Assembly (NCBI GenBank): GCA_002964805.2
Contig: PUDQ02000010.1
Span: 744,001-808,000, forward strand
Reading direction: 5' to 3'
From: Trametes villosa
Taxonomy: Eukaryota; Basidiomycota; Agaricomycetes; Polyporales; Polyporaceae
DNA length: 64,000 nucleotides
Shown here: piece by piece, positions 10,543-22,565 of the stretch
Numbering within the stretch: position 1 is the stretch's first letter
Layout: every line of letters starts with the position of its first letter
The notes under the pieces: model-generated
What the model saw: only the letters and a program-made list of their open reading frames with translations
The model's database searches: none
Told to the model about the DNA's origin: nothing
Program-made: the position numbers and the translations under genes

Positions 10543-11327
10543 GTCGTATGGGTCGTCGTGGAGGAGCGTAGAAGAGCATCGAAGGGCACTCATCCGCTAT
10601 ATGTACAGCGGCTGAAGGCAGAGTGAGACATTGTGTACTGAGTGTGCGTCTTGTTTGCATTCTTACCGGCGGCATGGGGATATTCTGAACAAGTGTGTAG
10701 AGCTATGAGATTCAGACCGACGTGGTGGCTCTCCATATCTCGTCGATATGCGTGTGGACAGCTCCTAGACGGGGGATCTAGCCTTGATGCTCTGAGCAGT
10801 CCATACGCTTTCGTAGTGTACACTGCGTGCTATGCCCAGCTTCAGTTGTCACGTCCCAAGACATGTTACAAAGACACCGCTCACCTTTCGTTCCTATCAC
10901 ACCGGCTTGTGAAAATTACGGCGTCGGTGTTATAGGTCGCAAACGCTTCCAGTTGCATAATAGGAGCCATAGTCAGGATAAGCGCGCAGTACTCGGCATT
11001 CGTCCGCCAGGATGCCATTAAGGTCTAGAAGATATCAAACGCTGCATTTCCTTGTCAGATAGCTCAATAGAGTGGGATCCACGGGAAAGACCTCCAGGGC
11101 GGCGACTCGGACATGGTGGTTGGAGGCGGAGGAACGCGTCTTGGCTCGCGTGCGCCGTGCGCCAAAAGGGTGCCGCATTTGGCCGCCTGTGGCAGACGAA
11201 GGCGATGTCTTCCGACTCCAGGTGTTTCTTCCTCCCCTCATCGGCCACCTCGCCCTACTACATCTGTTGCCCGACCTGCTCTACAATCCCTTCATGACCC
11301 CCAGCTGAAACGCTTGCTATTAACGAC
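10543..11327. other. Divergent intergenic region
   Basis: Lies between the minus-strand MYND gene and the plus-strand DnaJ gene and presumably holds both promoters. No gene recognised. Confidence 0.5.
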
Positions 11328-13015
11328 ATGAGCGCACCCATTCAGTCGCGGCCGATAGTGCCCCACATACCCACCACCTGCTCGCAATGCTCCGTCTCTC
11401 TGGAATTCCCTGTACCATCACCCGCACCGCGCCCGGGCACGCTGCTCAGCGTGCGCTGCTTCAGCTGCGGCACCATCATCTCGCACGCGTTCTACCCCAC
11501 GCAGATACCGGGCCAGTATGCCAGCCAGGTGCGCAACTCGATAGGCCTCGGCGGGAGTGGGAGCGGCGCGTCGTCCTCGCAGGGCGGCGCGCGCAAGGGG
11601 CGCAAGATTGGCACGCAGGAGAAGCCGCTCGAGACGGGGTACTATGACCTGCTCGAGGTGCCGGTGGACGCGACGACGGAGGACATCAAGAAGGCGTATC
11701 GTGAGTCCCGCTACCACGTTTTCTTGTCGTACGAGGTTCTGAGAATGGTGAAGGCCGGATGGCGATCAAGCACCACCCGGACAAGAACCGCGACGACCCG
11801 CATGCGGAGGAGCGGTTCAAGGAGATCGCGATCGCGTACCAGACGCTCTCTGACCCGGAGCTGCGGAAGAAGTACAACGAGTTTGGGCCGAAGGAGAGCG
11901 CGCCCGAGGGCGGGTTCGTCGACCCGGAGGAGATCTTCTCGACGATATTCGGTGGGGAGCGGTTCTTGCCTATCATTGGGCAGATCAGCCTTGCGAAGGA
12001 CATGAAAGCGGCGCTGCAAGAGGAAGAGGAGAGCGAGGAGGTTGTGCAGCGGGACGCCAAGGGGAGGGAGATCATTTCGCCCGAAGAGAAGGCACGACGG
12101 GACGAGAAAGCGCGAAAAGCTGCGGCAGAGGTGAGTCTCGCACGCTGGGGATTCGCCCATATGTACCGACCTCAACGTCCACAGAAAGCAGCTGTTAGGG
12201 CCGAGCGCATACAGAAGCTCGTAGAGCATCTGGACCGGAAATTGTCGATATTCACAGAATCCGCATCCGGTCCCACCGACCCTCAGGTCACTGAGAGCTT
12301 CCGGACGATATGCAAGCTCGAGGCGGAGTGTGTGCCATAGATTCTCTATCTACGCAAACTACTCACCTTTCTATCAGAGAGTTGAAGAAGGAATCATATG
12401 GCGTTGACCTCCTCCACGCAATCGGCTTTGTCTACTCGCAAAAGGCCAAACATTTCATGGCGTCGAACCAGACGTTTCTGGGCATGGGCGGCTGGCTGCA
12501 CAACGTGCAGGGCAAATACCATGTGTTCAGCGAAACGTACGTCAACCATATCCTCAACATGTCTTTTGCCCTGACATCGCGCAGTGTGTCCACTTTGCGC
12601 GCGGCCATGGAGCTCAAGAATGTGTTTGAGCAAATCCAGGCAGCAGAGAGGGCAGGGAACCTGACCCCGGAAGAGAAGCAGAAGTTGGAGGAGCAGGCGG
12701 CAGAGAAGGGCATCCAGACTCTGTTCAAGGTGCGCTTACACCAGACGCTGTTATCCAGGCTTCGCTGACAACCATGTTTCATAGGGCGCGAAGCTCGAAG
12801 TCGAGTCCGTCCTGCGCGAGACATGCGACCGGATACTCGAAGACCCTGCCGTCCCCCGGCCGAAAGCGCAATTGCGCGCCGTCGCGTTACAGCTTCTCGG
12901 AGAGGCGTACCTGAGCGTGCGCAAGGAAGAGGATGAGCGGCGGGAGGAGAACGAGTACGTGCGGGTCGAGACCAGCAGCAGCCGCAGGCGAGAGTCGTAC
13001 CGCGCCCCGCAGTAG
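11328..13015 (+). CDS. DnaJ (Hsp40) protein, Caj1/Djp1-like
   Basis: Five exons (11328-11700, 11754-12130, 12185-12327, 12378-12729, 12785-13015) give 491 aa. The N terminus has a paired-cysteine segment (CSQC, then CFSC). The J domain at about residues 105-170 starts GYYDLLEV and carries the HPD motif in MAIKHHPDKN, which stimulates Hsp70 ATPase. The rest matches the DnaJ-X region of the Caj1/Djp1 family (FGGERFLPIIGQISLAKDM; YGVDLLHAIGFVYSQKA; FLGMGGWLHNVQGKYH). Yeast Djp1 aids peroxisomal protein import; which role applies here is not shown by the sequence. No J-protein Cys4 zinc-finger repeats are present, so it is not a type I DnaJ. Confidence 0.9.
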
Positions 13016-13341
13016 GCGATGACATTGCTTGCGCTTGGATGTTCATGCTGCCTCATGCTCGCGGATTGTATAGTGTACAGCGGTAGTATATACTTTCGTA
13101 GATGTGATGTAGCTATATAATTCCTGCTCACGACCCAGAATTGCGGGGGAGTTGGTCGAGGAACGAACAAACTGCCCATATGCGGATGTGGACGGTGATC
13201 CCCGCCCACGTGGCGAAGATCGAGTCAAATCAAGATCTCTGTCCAAGAGTCAGGCTGAGATCGGCCGTATAGCACTCATTCAGTCCTCTTCATCTCCATC
13301 TCTCCTGCTTTTCCTACGTGCGCGTTCTGGTGGAAGGAGAC
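13016..13341. other. Intergenic between DnaJ and TyrRS genes
   Basis: Short 3'/5' spacer between two co-oriented genes. No gene seen. Confidence 0.6.
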
Positions 13342-14981
13342 ATGGCTGAAGACAAGTACGATCTCATCACGCGGCGGCTGCAAGAGGTGCTCGGCGGGGA
13401 CCTCATCAAGGGCATCCTCACGGAGGGACGGACGCCGAAGTGCTACTGGGGTGCGCATGCTGCAGTTCCTAGACCCTGGATGGAAGTGCTCACGCGACCC
13501 ATCTTTCTTGTTAGGCACCGCGCCGACTGGACGACGTGCGCGAATCTTTTTGACTTCGTAGTGGCGAGCTTGCTCAAGCAGACGCCCGTGCAGCACACAT
13601 TGGGTACTTCGTACCGCTCACGAAGATCGCAGACTTCCTGCGCGCGGGGGTTGAGGTTACTATCCTTCTTGCCGGTTAGTGCGCCATCTATATGCGGTCT
13701 CAGCGCCCATAGATTTCTACCGCAACGCAGGATCTTGCAGGGTGACCCCGCTAACTATTCGTGCGCAGACGTCCATGCATTCCTTGACAACCTGAAGGCT
13801 CCTCTGGAGCTCGTCGCGCACCGGACAGAGTACTACAAGAAAATCCTCCTCGCTGTGTTCACCTCCTTGGGCATCCCTACGTCGAAACTGCGCTTCGTCG
13901 AGGGCTCGTCCTACCAGCTGACAAAGGAGTACAACCTCGACAACTACCGGCTATGCGCGATCGTCACGGAGCACGACGCAAAGAAGGCGGGAGCGGAGGT
14001 CGTGAAGCAGGTCGAGAGCCCGCTGCTGAGTGGGCTGCTCTACCCTGGACTGCAGGCTCTGGATGAACAGTACCTGGACTGCGACTTCCAGTTTGGTGGT
14101 GTCGACCAGGTAAGTGTCTTCACCGCTCCTCCATGGCCTGTCCACCTCATTTCCCATCGCGAACCCAGCGCAAAATCTTCACGTTCGCAGAACTCTACCT
14201 CCCGCGCCTGGGCTACAAGAAGCGCGCGCACCTGATGAACCCGATGGTGCCCGGGCTCGGCGGCGGCAAGATGTCCTCGTCCGACCCGGACTCGAAGATC
14301 GACTTCCTCGACGCGCCCGAGGTCGTGCGGCGCAAGATCAAGAAGGCGTTCTGCGAGGAGGGGAACGCCGACGAGAACGGCGTACTCTCCTTCGTCGAGG
14401 CCGTGCTCATCCCGATCAGCGAGCTCCGCCTCGAGCGTGCGAAGGGCCAGACCGGCGCGGACGCGGACGAGGGCGCGGGCGCGGCGGGCGACCAGACGCC
14501 GTTCGCCGCGCCGGGCGCGCCCGAGGGCACCGTGTTCTCGATCGTGCGCAAGGAGGAGCACGGCGGGTCGCTGCACTACAGCGCATTCGCGGGTTTGAAG
14601 GAGGACTTCGCGGCGCGGAAGGTGCACCCGAAGGACTTGAAGACGGCCGTCGCGGAGGCGATCGTGCGGTTGTTGGACCCGATACGGAAGGCGTTCGAGA
14701 CGGACGAGGAGTGGCAGAAGGTCGAGAAGCTGGCTTACCCCGACCCCAACGCGAAGCCGGAGAAGAAAAAGAAGGTATGGCACTTTCTCGCTGGTGATAG
14801 CTGCACGCGGGGGCTGACAATGTTTCAGGTCAAGGTCTACCACCCGCCTCCGCCCGGCAAGGGCAAGAATGCGAAACCCGCGCAGGAGGGAGCTGCTGTG
14901 GAGGCCGCCCCAGCGGACGTCTCCGCGGAAGCGGCGCACTCTGCTGCAGAAGCGGCCAAGCAGCAGGAGCCATCCTCATAG
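13342..14981 (+). CDS. TYS1: Tyrosyl-tRNA synthetase, cytosolic
   Basis: Six exons (13342-13450, 13515-13535, 13594-13674, 13769-14109, 14169-14774, 14829-14981) give 436 aa. It charges tRNA-Tyr with tyrosine in the cytosol. Class I signature 1 reads TAPTGRPHIGYF, with the HIGH-type motif (PHIG) assembled across the 21-nt exon 2. Signature 2 is KMSSSD. Other family-typical segments are DVHAFLDN, YYKKIL, DCDFQFGGVDQRKIF and MNPMVPGL. An Ala/Gly/Asp-rich insertion follows LERAKGQ, and the C terminus is a Lys- and Ala-rich tail. The ATG at 13342 fits homologues (M followed by about 35 residues before YWGT); an upstream in-frame ATG exists at 13318. Confidence 0.95.
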
Positions 14982-15589
14982 CGCGCGCGGACGCGCGCAG
15001 TAGACGAGCGAAGTCAATGTTGTATGTATGTCTACAGGATCGATGCAGCTGATTGGAAAACCGCTACATGAGGACATTCACACCGTCTCGGATCGTGTCG
15101 CAGATTGTGACGCGACGTAACGTCCCCGTACCGAGACGCAGCCACACACCCGACGGAAGATCGCTTTCCGTAAGTAGGTTGGTATAACTCCAGGGGCCTA
15201 CAAGTACGCTTGAGGGAGGATGGCGAAGACGAGCTTGCATAGGTAACTGCGTGTAGTCTCATGGGTCCAACGGGGTTTGTGTTGAGCTAAGAAAGTCTGA
15301 GATTGAAGTCGCCCTCGTGGAGTGGCACGCAAAGCTGAAGGTAGCTAATAAGGTCGAGTACGCTTCTCTTCGCGACATGGCCCTCCTTCCAAATATCGGT
15401 TCGTCTGGGCGGTCTGCAGCGAATTACGGACCTCCAATCCGCCGGATCGCCTGTCTCCGCTCTCCCGGCACCCCAATCTCTGAACACTCTCTCAAGAGTC
15501 AAAACCCCCTGCTAATAGGCCACGGTGTTCGGCAGCCGTTTCAGGAACGCGGCCTGTTGCGCGGAACCAAATGCAGGACCTGGTCGGAA
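14982..15589. other. Intergenic, no gene recognised
   Basis: Spacer between the TyrRS gene and the segment shared by the two DHA1 transporters. Only unsupported frames. Confidence 0.5.
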
Positions 15590-16389
15590 GTGTGCCAGCC
15601 GAGTCGCAGAGAGTCGGGGAACCCGAGGGGAGCGCATCAAGGGCGGAACGACAGCTCGCTCGTTTCGGTTACTCAGCCACCAGCGGTGGCGGTGTAGCAA
15701 GGTGGCGCCCGCTGTGGGAGACGCGTGGATGGGTTTCTCTCTTTTTCCTCCGCTCCACTCCATCATCGCTGTGCCATATATGATATCTCAGATGGGCGTA
15801 TCTGACCATAAACCATCGCAGATAAACCGGAAACATGGAATCACCCTCTTACTTGCGAACAAAGCTGTTCCGAGGGAGGTCGACTTCGGAGTTTCGGTGG
15901 GCGGCTGCCGCGACCGACGCGAGCGGGCGGCTTAGGTGGGCGCAGTGGTCGCAGGCCTTCAATGCGTTGATCGACGGTGTGAAACCCTCCGTATTCCAGC
16001 CCAACTGCAACGCGCCTGGACAGTCGAAGTGCTATCTCCCAGCCCGAGCCGCAGTTGCGTCAGTCCGGGATGACAAAGGACCCTCGACTTTGGAGCGATG
16101 GCCTGCGGCTCGGAGCGGCGGGTGGCGAGGGAACATCCGGATATGGCAAGCGGCCAGGAATATGCTGGTCAGCTCTCGAATGCCGAACCGCACACTCGTC
16201 CCCGAGCTCGACGCAGGCTGATCCGTTCATGCTGAGTGGGCTGACGCGACCCGCTCCGCCGCTCCCGCCCACCGTCTTTATCTCCGATGCCTTCCCTATA
16301 TTACGGCCCACCGCTCCATCGGTTTCCGCACTGTTCCCCTCCCTTTCGTTCCCTCTCCTCCCTCTCGCCTGCCGCTGCACATCTTACCC
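15590..16389 (+). repeat. Duplicated upstream segment of MFS transporter 1
   Basis: About 800 bp upstream of the transporter is similar to the region upstream of transporter 2 on the other strand (27391-28105), including GAGCGCATCAAGG, GGTTACTCAGCCAC, GGCGGCTTAGGTGGGCGCAG and TATGGCAAGCGG. At 16040-16165 the two copies differ mostly at third codon positions of one frame (AAVASVR..TLER..AAR..WRGN.R.WQA.RN), as if that frame were coding. It could be an unrecognised exon or gene. Confidence 0.7.
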
Positions 16390-18205
16390 ATGTCTGCGAC
16401 ACCATCCACCACCCGCTCTGCTGGGCTACGAACACCGTTTGATCCAGCAGACCCTGCGACAGAGGCAAGCTCGCGGTCCTCGACCATCGTAGACCCCGGA
16501 GACAGGCGCCGGGAGCAGGACGAGGATGTCAACTCTGAATTCGAGCACGAAGCCTACGGTCCAGCGGCAGGCGAGAAGCCTGTCGACCCTTTCGAAGTCT
16601 CCATGAGCCCGAGTGATCCAGACAACCCAAAATCGTGGTCGCGGCCGTACAGGTGGTATATCACCTTCCTTTCCGCCATGCTTGTGTTGAACGCGTATGT
16701 GCACCTGTCTGCTCGTATGTACGTTCTGTGACGCTGACGGCGTTTGTAGGACGTTTGCTTCATCCGCGCCAGAAGGCATCATTCCCAACCTCATGGAGCA
16801 GTTCGGCTTCGGCCAAGAAGTCGCGACGCTCACCATTGCGCTCTTCGTCGCCGGGTACTGCGTCGGCCCTCTCATCTGGGGCCCGCTTTCAGAACAAGTC
16901 GGCCGGAAACCCGTATTTCTGATCACCTTCCTTGTGTACACCGGCTTCCAAGTGGGCTGCGCGCTCTCCCCCAACACAGCCTCCATCCTCATCTTCCGCT
17001 TCCTTGGCGGCACCTTCGCAGCTGCGCCCTTGGCCAACAGCGGTGCTGTCATGTCCGACATCTGGGACGCGGACACCCGCGGGAAGGCGCTTGCGCTCTT
17101 CACCCTCGCGCCCTTCGCGGGACCCACCCTCGGGCCTACCGTTAGCGGCTTCATGGCTGTCGCGGGTGTCTCCTGGCGCTGGGTCTTCTGGCTCCTCACG
17201 TTCTTCGCCGGAGCATGCCTTGTCGCGACGTTCTTCACGCTACCAGAGACTTTTGTGTACGTCTCACCCCTTCCATTGCCTTACTGGCTTAGCTAATCGG
17301 ATATACGCAGGCCTGTCATCCTCGTCAAGCGTGCGCAGAAGCTGCGCAAGGAAACCGGAGATGATCGGTACTGGGCTCCCCTGGAGCGCAATAAGATGGC
17401 GGTTGGCCAGCGCCTGAAGCATGTCCTCGGCCGTCCCTTCGTCGTCCTCGCGCGTGAGCCCATGCTCATTGCTATCACTCTTTACATGAGCGTACGTGGT
17501 CTTCATCTTCAGTACCTCGATACACTCACTAACCCCCCACCTTAGTTCATCTACGGCTGCATCTACCTGCTTTTCGAGGCATACCCCATCGTGTTCACCG
17601 AAGGCCACCACTTCAACCAGGGCATCACTGGCCTCACCTTCCTGCCCATCTTCATCGGCGGCGTACTCGGCGTCGCGTCCTACCTCGTCTTCTTCAACCC
17701 GCGCTACGAGCGCGCCATGGCTGCCTTCGCGCCGCACCCCGTGCCCCCCGAGTACCGGCTCGAGCTCTGCCTCTGGGCCGCCCCCATGTTCGCCCTCTCC
17801 TTCTTCTGGTTCGGCTGGACGTCGTACCCGTCCGTGTCGTACTGGGCGCCGCTCATGGCCGGGCTCCCGCTCGGCATGTCCATCGTCTTCCTCTTTCTCG
17901 GGCTGTTCAACTACGTCATCGACGCGTACCTCTTCGTCGCCGCGTCCGCGCTCTCGAGCATGACGGTCGTGCGCTCGCTCTTCGGCGCGGGCTTCCCGCT
18001 GTTCGCGACGCAGATGTACGAGACGCTGAACCCGCGCTGGGCGTCGACGCTGCTCGGGTGCATCGCGGTCGTGCTCGGCCCGATCCCGTTCGTGCTCCGC
18101 GCATATGGGCACCACCTGCGGCGGAACAGCAAGTACTCGCCTACGGGCGACCAGCCGACGAAGCCGCCCGCGCGCGACGCAGAGAAGGGCGCGCAGGCCG
18201 TATAG
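16390..18205 (+). CDS. MFS transporter 1, DHA1 (12-TM drug:H+ antiporter) type
   Basis: Exons 16390-16694, 16750-17256, 17311-17491 and 17546-18205 give 550 aa. The cytosolic N terminus ends in DPDNPKSWSRPYRW, typical of fungal polyamine/multidrug (Tpo1/Flu1-like) transporters. MFS motif A is GPLSEQVGRKPV between TM2 and TM3. The antiporter motif C is in GPTLGPTVSGF (TM5). VKRAQKLRKE and NKMAVGQRLK lie in the central loop, followed by six further TM helices (FIYGCIYLLFEAYPIVF; LFNYVIDAYLFVAASAL). Likely a plasma-membrane exporter of drugs, polyamines or toxic metabolites; the substrate cannot be read from sequence. It is paralogous to the gene at 25573-27390 with the same exon phases. Confidence 0.9.
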
Positions 18206-18661
18206 TGTGTGCCTGCGCAAGCTCGTCCGTGACTGGCCTCGCGCGTCGGAGGAGATACGGGCACGGTATATTTAGTGCATCCGCCTCCGACTTACATGTA
18301 TCCGCTGCTTCATACACACCACACACAACCACACTCCTCAGCTCCTATCGCGCACCCTCTCTCGCATCATACATACATTGTATCAGTATCACTCTTCCCC
18401 CGCATCATACGTCATCATAGTGCATCTAGTAGTCGTGCCATATGGTTAGACCGCGTTTAAGACTCGTAGGGACCACTCCTTGGTAGATAATAATGGACAT
18501 AGAATCAATACAACAGGAATCACATCGCACCCGTCGTTTCACACGCTCCCCTTCGAGATGAACGAACAAGCTATGCAGCTCGTCATGGACGGCGGATGAT
18601 GTACGTCTGCGCGCGTCACGGTTTGCAACTCACGCGACAGAACACGTTCTGACATTTTAGC
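18206..18661. other. 3' region of MFS transporter 1
   Basis: No gene seen; likely 3' untranslated and intergenic sequence. Confidence 0.5.
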
Positions 18662-18710
18662 GTTCAACGTTCAACGTTCAACATTCAACATTCAACATTC
18701 AACATTCAAG
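18662..18710 (+). repeat. Heptanucleotide microsatellite (RTTCAAC)n
   Basis: Seven head-to-tail heptamers, the first three GTTCAAC and the rest ATTCAAC. Confidence 0.9.
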
Positions 18711-20778
18711 CTTTTCAAGCTCCCGCCGCATAGCTAGAGCCCTTCGGGCAGGCGCGGCCCAGCAGGGACCACGCGCACACCCGATGACCTGCGGCACCCT
18801 GGGACCCTCCCACCGGCGTGCTTCCGGCGCAGTTTGTGCGCGCGACGCGCGAGATCTCCTCGCGTTCGCGTCCCACCACATCGGGCCTCGCTCCGGACTC
18901 GTCGGGGCTTGGCAGGGCCCTGCAGCTCGAGAACTCAGATCGCACGTCGTCGGGAGCAGTGGGAACTTGCCGAGGAACTCGGGAGGAAAGACGGTAAGGA
19001 GGATACAAGTCGGGGGAGACATACGCGTATATAACAGAGCTAAGCTAAGTACGACTACGATCGGCGTGTTTTGTGACAATTATACAGTCCGGGTCGGCGA
19101 GTCTCTTCGGCACTTCGTGTCCATCAAAGCATGGGTACGTCCATATCCGTGTCCAGCGCGAGGCTGACAGCCCGCCTCCAACGTTTGGCACGAGAGGCGA
19201 ACCAGCCAGCCGGCGGTCGCGCGCGGACATGCCACACCGCGCGGGGCTGGCAGCGATGAGCGAGGTGGCACGAGGGAAGCATCCTGGGTGCGGAGTGAGT
19301 TAAGGTTGACTTTGACAAAAAAAGGTGGCCTCCACGACGGCCGTCATCATTTTGACGACAGCCGTGCGCAGGCAACGGCTTCGGCGGAAGCACTCACCAG
19401 CGCCTCACAGCAAGCTGCCGCCGCGAGAAGAAGCAGCGCCCCGCCATCTTCTCGACGCGCGGGACGGGCGCAGCTGTATGCCGAGTCGTCAGGAACGCTG
19501 CAGCCGGATTCAGTGCGCATAGTCCCCACCTAGCTCGGGTCCTCGTCGCCACGCGCGGGTCCTAATACCGCGTCGGCGGGGGTGCAGTGTGCGGCCGCAA
19601 GGAAGTGGGAGAGGAGGGTCGTCGTGGTGGGCGACGCCGGGCCCGCCGCGGGGCCCGACGCTCTCGCGCGTCGTAGGATCATGCTGGTGCGGCGGTCGTG
19701 TGTGGGGTATGCAGGTATGCGGGGGTATGCGGTGGCGAGCGCGCGGGTGCAGACACCGGGCGGTCACTGGCGAGCCCCCTACGCCCCCCGGGGGCTTATA
19801 TACGCATGCGGGACACAAATTATAGGCGGACACAGGGCGATCTGCCCGGCCGATGACAGCAGACATCATGCTTCAGGCCGTCCTACGGCCCCATGCCCCA
19901 CCGGCCACGCGCCGTGCACCGCGGCGACCCATGCCTCCCTCCTGCAGCCCGTGGTCCCAGGCCGCAGAGCGATACGGCGCGCGGCGCGGGACGAGTGCCG
20001 CACGCCCCGCGGCCTGGGCCCAAAGCAGCGGTGGCGCGGGACGCGTCCGCCGCCTTCGCGGGTTCTCGCATACAAACGCCCCGCCGGAGATGACCAGGAC
20101 GAGGGAGCCGCGCGTCCATGCGGGCAGCCTCGTTGCCGCGCGCGCGCGGCTGGTCCGCGGAGGCCGGGGCTAGAGGGGATCAAAGAACGCGCGCGGCGAG
20201 CCGTGCGCGAGGGAACCGCCCCGCTCCGCTGCAGGCACGGACGGCGCAGGCGGGCGTGACGAGGGTGCGATGGGAGGCCGCGGGGCGAGATCTGGATTCT
20301 GGGGTGCCGGGGGCTGCGCGAGCAGGAATAGACGGCGCGAGGCGGGTGGCTAGGGCGGGCTGGTTGCCTGATATGCCGGAAACCCTCAACCGCGCGAGCT
20401 GCGGCGTACAACGTTGCGGTGGGTTGCGTATGAGTGCAGCACGCGCGGGTGGAGAGCTCACATATATCTAGAAATGAACTTTCCTTGGGTGCGGCGCGCG
20501 CGGTCCAGGTCAGTTACCAACAGTCATGGCGGCCGTTATGGGCGCTGCGCGCGTCAGAGGGACAGGAGGAGAACGTAAAGACTTGGTCGTAGCGCGCGAT
20601 CGTGGGCGACTTGTGGTCATTCGACAAATAGGGAGGAGGCCGATAGGGCTACAGCGGCTATCGATATCGAGCCTGGTTCGGTGATTAACCTGCGAAGAGA
20701 GGTTAACGGACGCGCTCTCGATCATCGATGGACACCGTAGCGCACATACATACATTCGCGCGCCCAGTGCGCGCCCGC
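18711..20778. other. GC-rich intergenic region, no gene recognised
   Basis: About 2 kb with many overlapping open frames caused by high GC, strongest at 19.5-20.4 kb where GCGCG runs are frequent. No domain, signal peptide or consistent splice chain was found on either strand. Confidence 0.45.
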
Positions 20779-21620
20779 TCAGCCTTCCGATGTGTCCATA
20801 AGGGCCAACGCGGGGTCTATAACGTCAACTGGAGCTGGTTCGGGCTGCGGCTCGCTGGGCTCTTCAGCGGCAGGTGCCCCCTCTTCCTCATGGCCCTGGC
20901 CTGCTGAACGTGTCCGCGCCTTGGTCGACCCGCCGCGTTTCCTGCCCCCGCGCCCCCGGCGAGTCGCCCCGGGCTGGGTGCCCATCACATGCTCCATCTG
21001 GGTCTTCACCTTCTTCGCCGTGCCCGCCTTCGACGTCGCGCCGGGTGCGGCATCCGGAGCTGCGCCCTCTCCTTTCGGTCTGAGTTCAATTTCCTTGAAG
21101 CGGATTCGCCGCTCCGTGCTTGCGGCGTACACGAGGGGCTTCTTGCCTTGGGCATGTGCATGATGTTCCTCTGTAGGGATTGGTTCAGCTTGATGTTACA
21201 CGTGCTCTCCACAACTAGCCGGCGAAGGGGGATGCACTCCACCCGGATTCTGATTCTTACAAGTGTCTTGCATAACATCTCTTAAGAAATATGCACGCAC
21301 CGCTACTTTCCGCGAACAGGAGTTCCGTCCCGAGCAAATCCTGGTGTTGCCCCTTCAGCTTCGTCCCCGAGAGCTGCAGGTACGGCGTGGGCGTATCGAG
21401 GCCCTGGTTTACGTGTTCTACGCATGTTAGCTGCGGTAGGCGGATCCGCGCATGGCGCACTCACGATGAGGCGGTACGTCGAGGAGCTCGGGACGAGCGT
21501 GGGCTCGATCGTCCCGAGGTCGAGCGTCACGTACTCGACCTCTTCCCCGGACTCGTACTCTTCATCGGGGCCGAACGTCTCGACGTGCTTGTACCCGGGT
21601 ACTAGAGACGACGAAGCCAT
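20779..21620 (-). CDS. TFIIIC subunit 6-type protein (Tfc7/Sfc7/GTF3C6 family)
   Basis: Exons 21465-21620, 21307-21403 and 20779-21170 give 214 aa. The conserved TFIIIC_sub6 domain fills residues 20-90: an acidic EEYESGEEVEYVTLDLG start, then YRLIGLDTPTPYLQLSG, then KGQHQDLLGTELLFAE. The C-terminal half is Lys/Arg, then Pro/Glu rich. In yeast and human this subunit belongs to TFIIIC, which binds internal promoters of tRNA genes for RNA polymerase III. Intron 2 is longer (136 bp) than others in the window. The phase closes exactly, giving KEHHAHAQGKKPLVYAAS after the second junction. Confidence 0.85.
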
Positions 21621-21754
21621 TTTCTGTTGAGCGTTTGTCAGCGGTGGCATACGAAGAGATTGCTAAGGTTCCGTACAAAGACTCAGAACCAAGCAAGCAG
21701 CGTATGTATGCACGATGGTGTGAGACAAAGCACTGCAGATCAAGCCGAATATGA

Positions 21755-21800
21755 GATCGAACGAATCGGGGCGGAATTTAGAATGTAACACCGATTCGAT
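21755..21800 (-). promoter_or_regulatory. Conserved motif between TFIIIC and H4 genes, copy 1
   Basis: On the minus strand it reads ATCGAATCGGTGTTACATTC followed by TAAATTCCGCCCC, closely matching the plus-strand stretch at 22531-22565. Possible paired upstream element; function inferred only from conservation and position. Confidence 0.35.
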
Positions 21801-22102
21801 CCCATTGCATTCGTTTCAGCGTAAGATAGGGATTTGGTTCGAATTCTGCTCAAGAAGTGCACGTGAGGAATTTTCCGAGATATCACAACTTCACATGGGG
21901 CTCCGGGGCTCTCTCGGACTTCAACGTTTCGAAAGTTCAACACCATCCACGACGACCATCACTGCGCTCGCAGCCTGGACTCCCCTCACCTCTCCCCTGG
22001 TCCTCCTGAATGGTGTGGATCATTTCTTTGGATGCGGCGCGCAGTCTGCGCGGAGGTATGCCCTCGGTTCTCCTCCCACACGAGCTCGCCGCTGTGTACT
22101 GA

Positions 22103-22290
22103 CCGCTACTAACCCGACTTTCGTTTTGCTTACTGACCGAGCTAATGAGGCCGCAAACTGACCGACAATACTAACTGCGTACTAACCACATCTACTAACG
22201 CTCACTAACCGTCCTCGCTAACCCGCACTAACCACGTATACTAACCCGCACTAACCGCGTATACTAACCTTCACTAACCTACTGGCTGAC
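22103..22290 (+). repeat. Cluster of ACTAACC motifs
   Basis: About a dozen CTAAC or CTAACC hexamers occur within 190 bp, separated by 5-12 bp spacers, including two near-identical 24-bp units around ACTAACC..CGTATACTAACC. CTAACC is a rotation of the telomeric CCCTAA unit and also matches the intron branch-site consensus. Confidence 0.7.
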
Positions 22291-22524
22291 TCGAGCTACT
22301 GCTCCCTTGTACTCCCGTTGATCACTATCGTGCCCCCAATATATTTCGTTCTATGCATACCTGACATGTATTGTGAATGCGCGAAGTGGCCGAGGGCGCG
22401 AGGGAGGGCGGGGCAGGCCCCGGGAGCGGGCTGGGCTAGGTAGCGCCGGACATTGAATCCGGGTCGAATTCCTATGCGATGTCGGTTTCGATGCTGATTT
22501 ACGGGAGATGTGGCGGCAACCGAA

Positions 22525-22565
22525 TCCCCCTCGAATCGCTGTCACATTCAAAATTCCCGCCGGAT
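22525..22565 (+). promoter_or_regulatory. Putative H4 upstream element, copy 2
   Basis: CTCGAATCGCTGTCACATTC followed by AAAATTCCCGCCGG, about 190 bp before the H4 ATG. It is the inverted counterpart of the motif at 21755-21800, and related GAATC-containing pieces occur around 22450-22510. Confidence 0.4.

Noticed and set aside
18711..20460. Several long frames on both strands in GC-rich sequence
   Set aside because: Frames are open simultaneously in four to five registers with Arg/Pro/Ala bias, the signature of GC-rich non-coding DNA; no spliced chain with a domain could be made.
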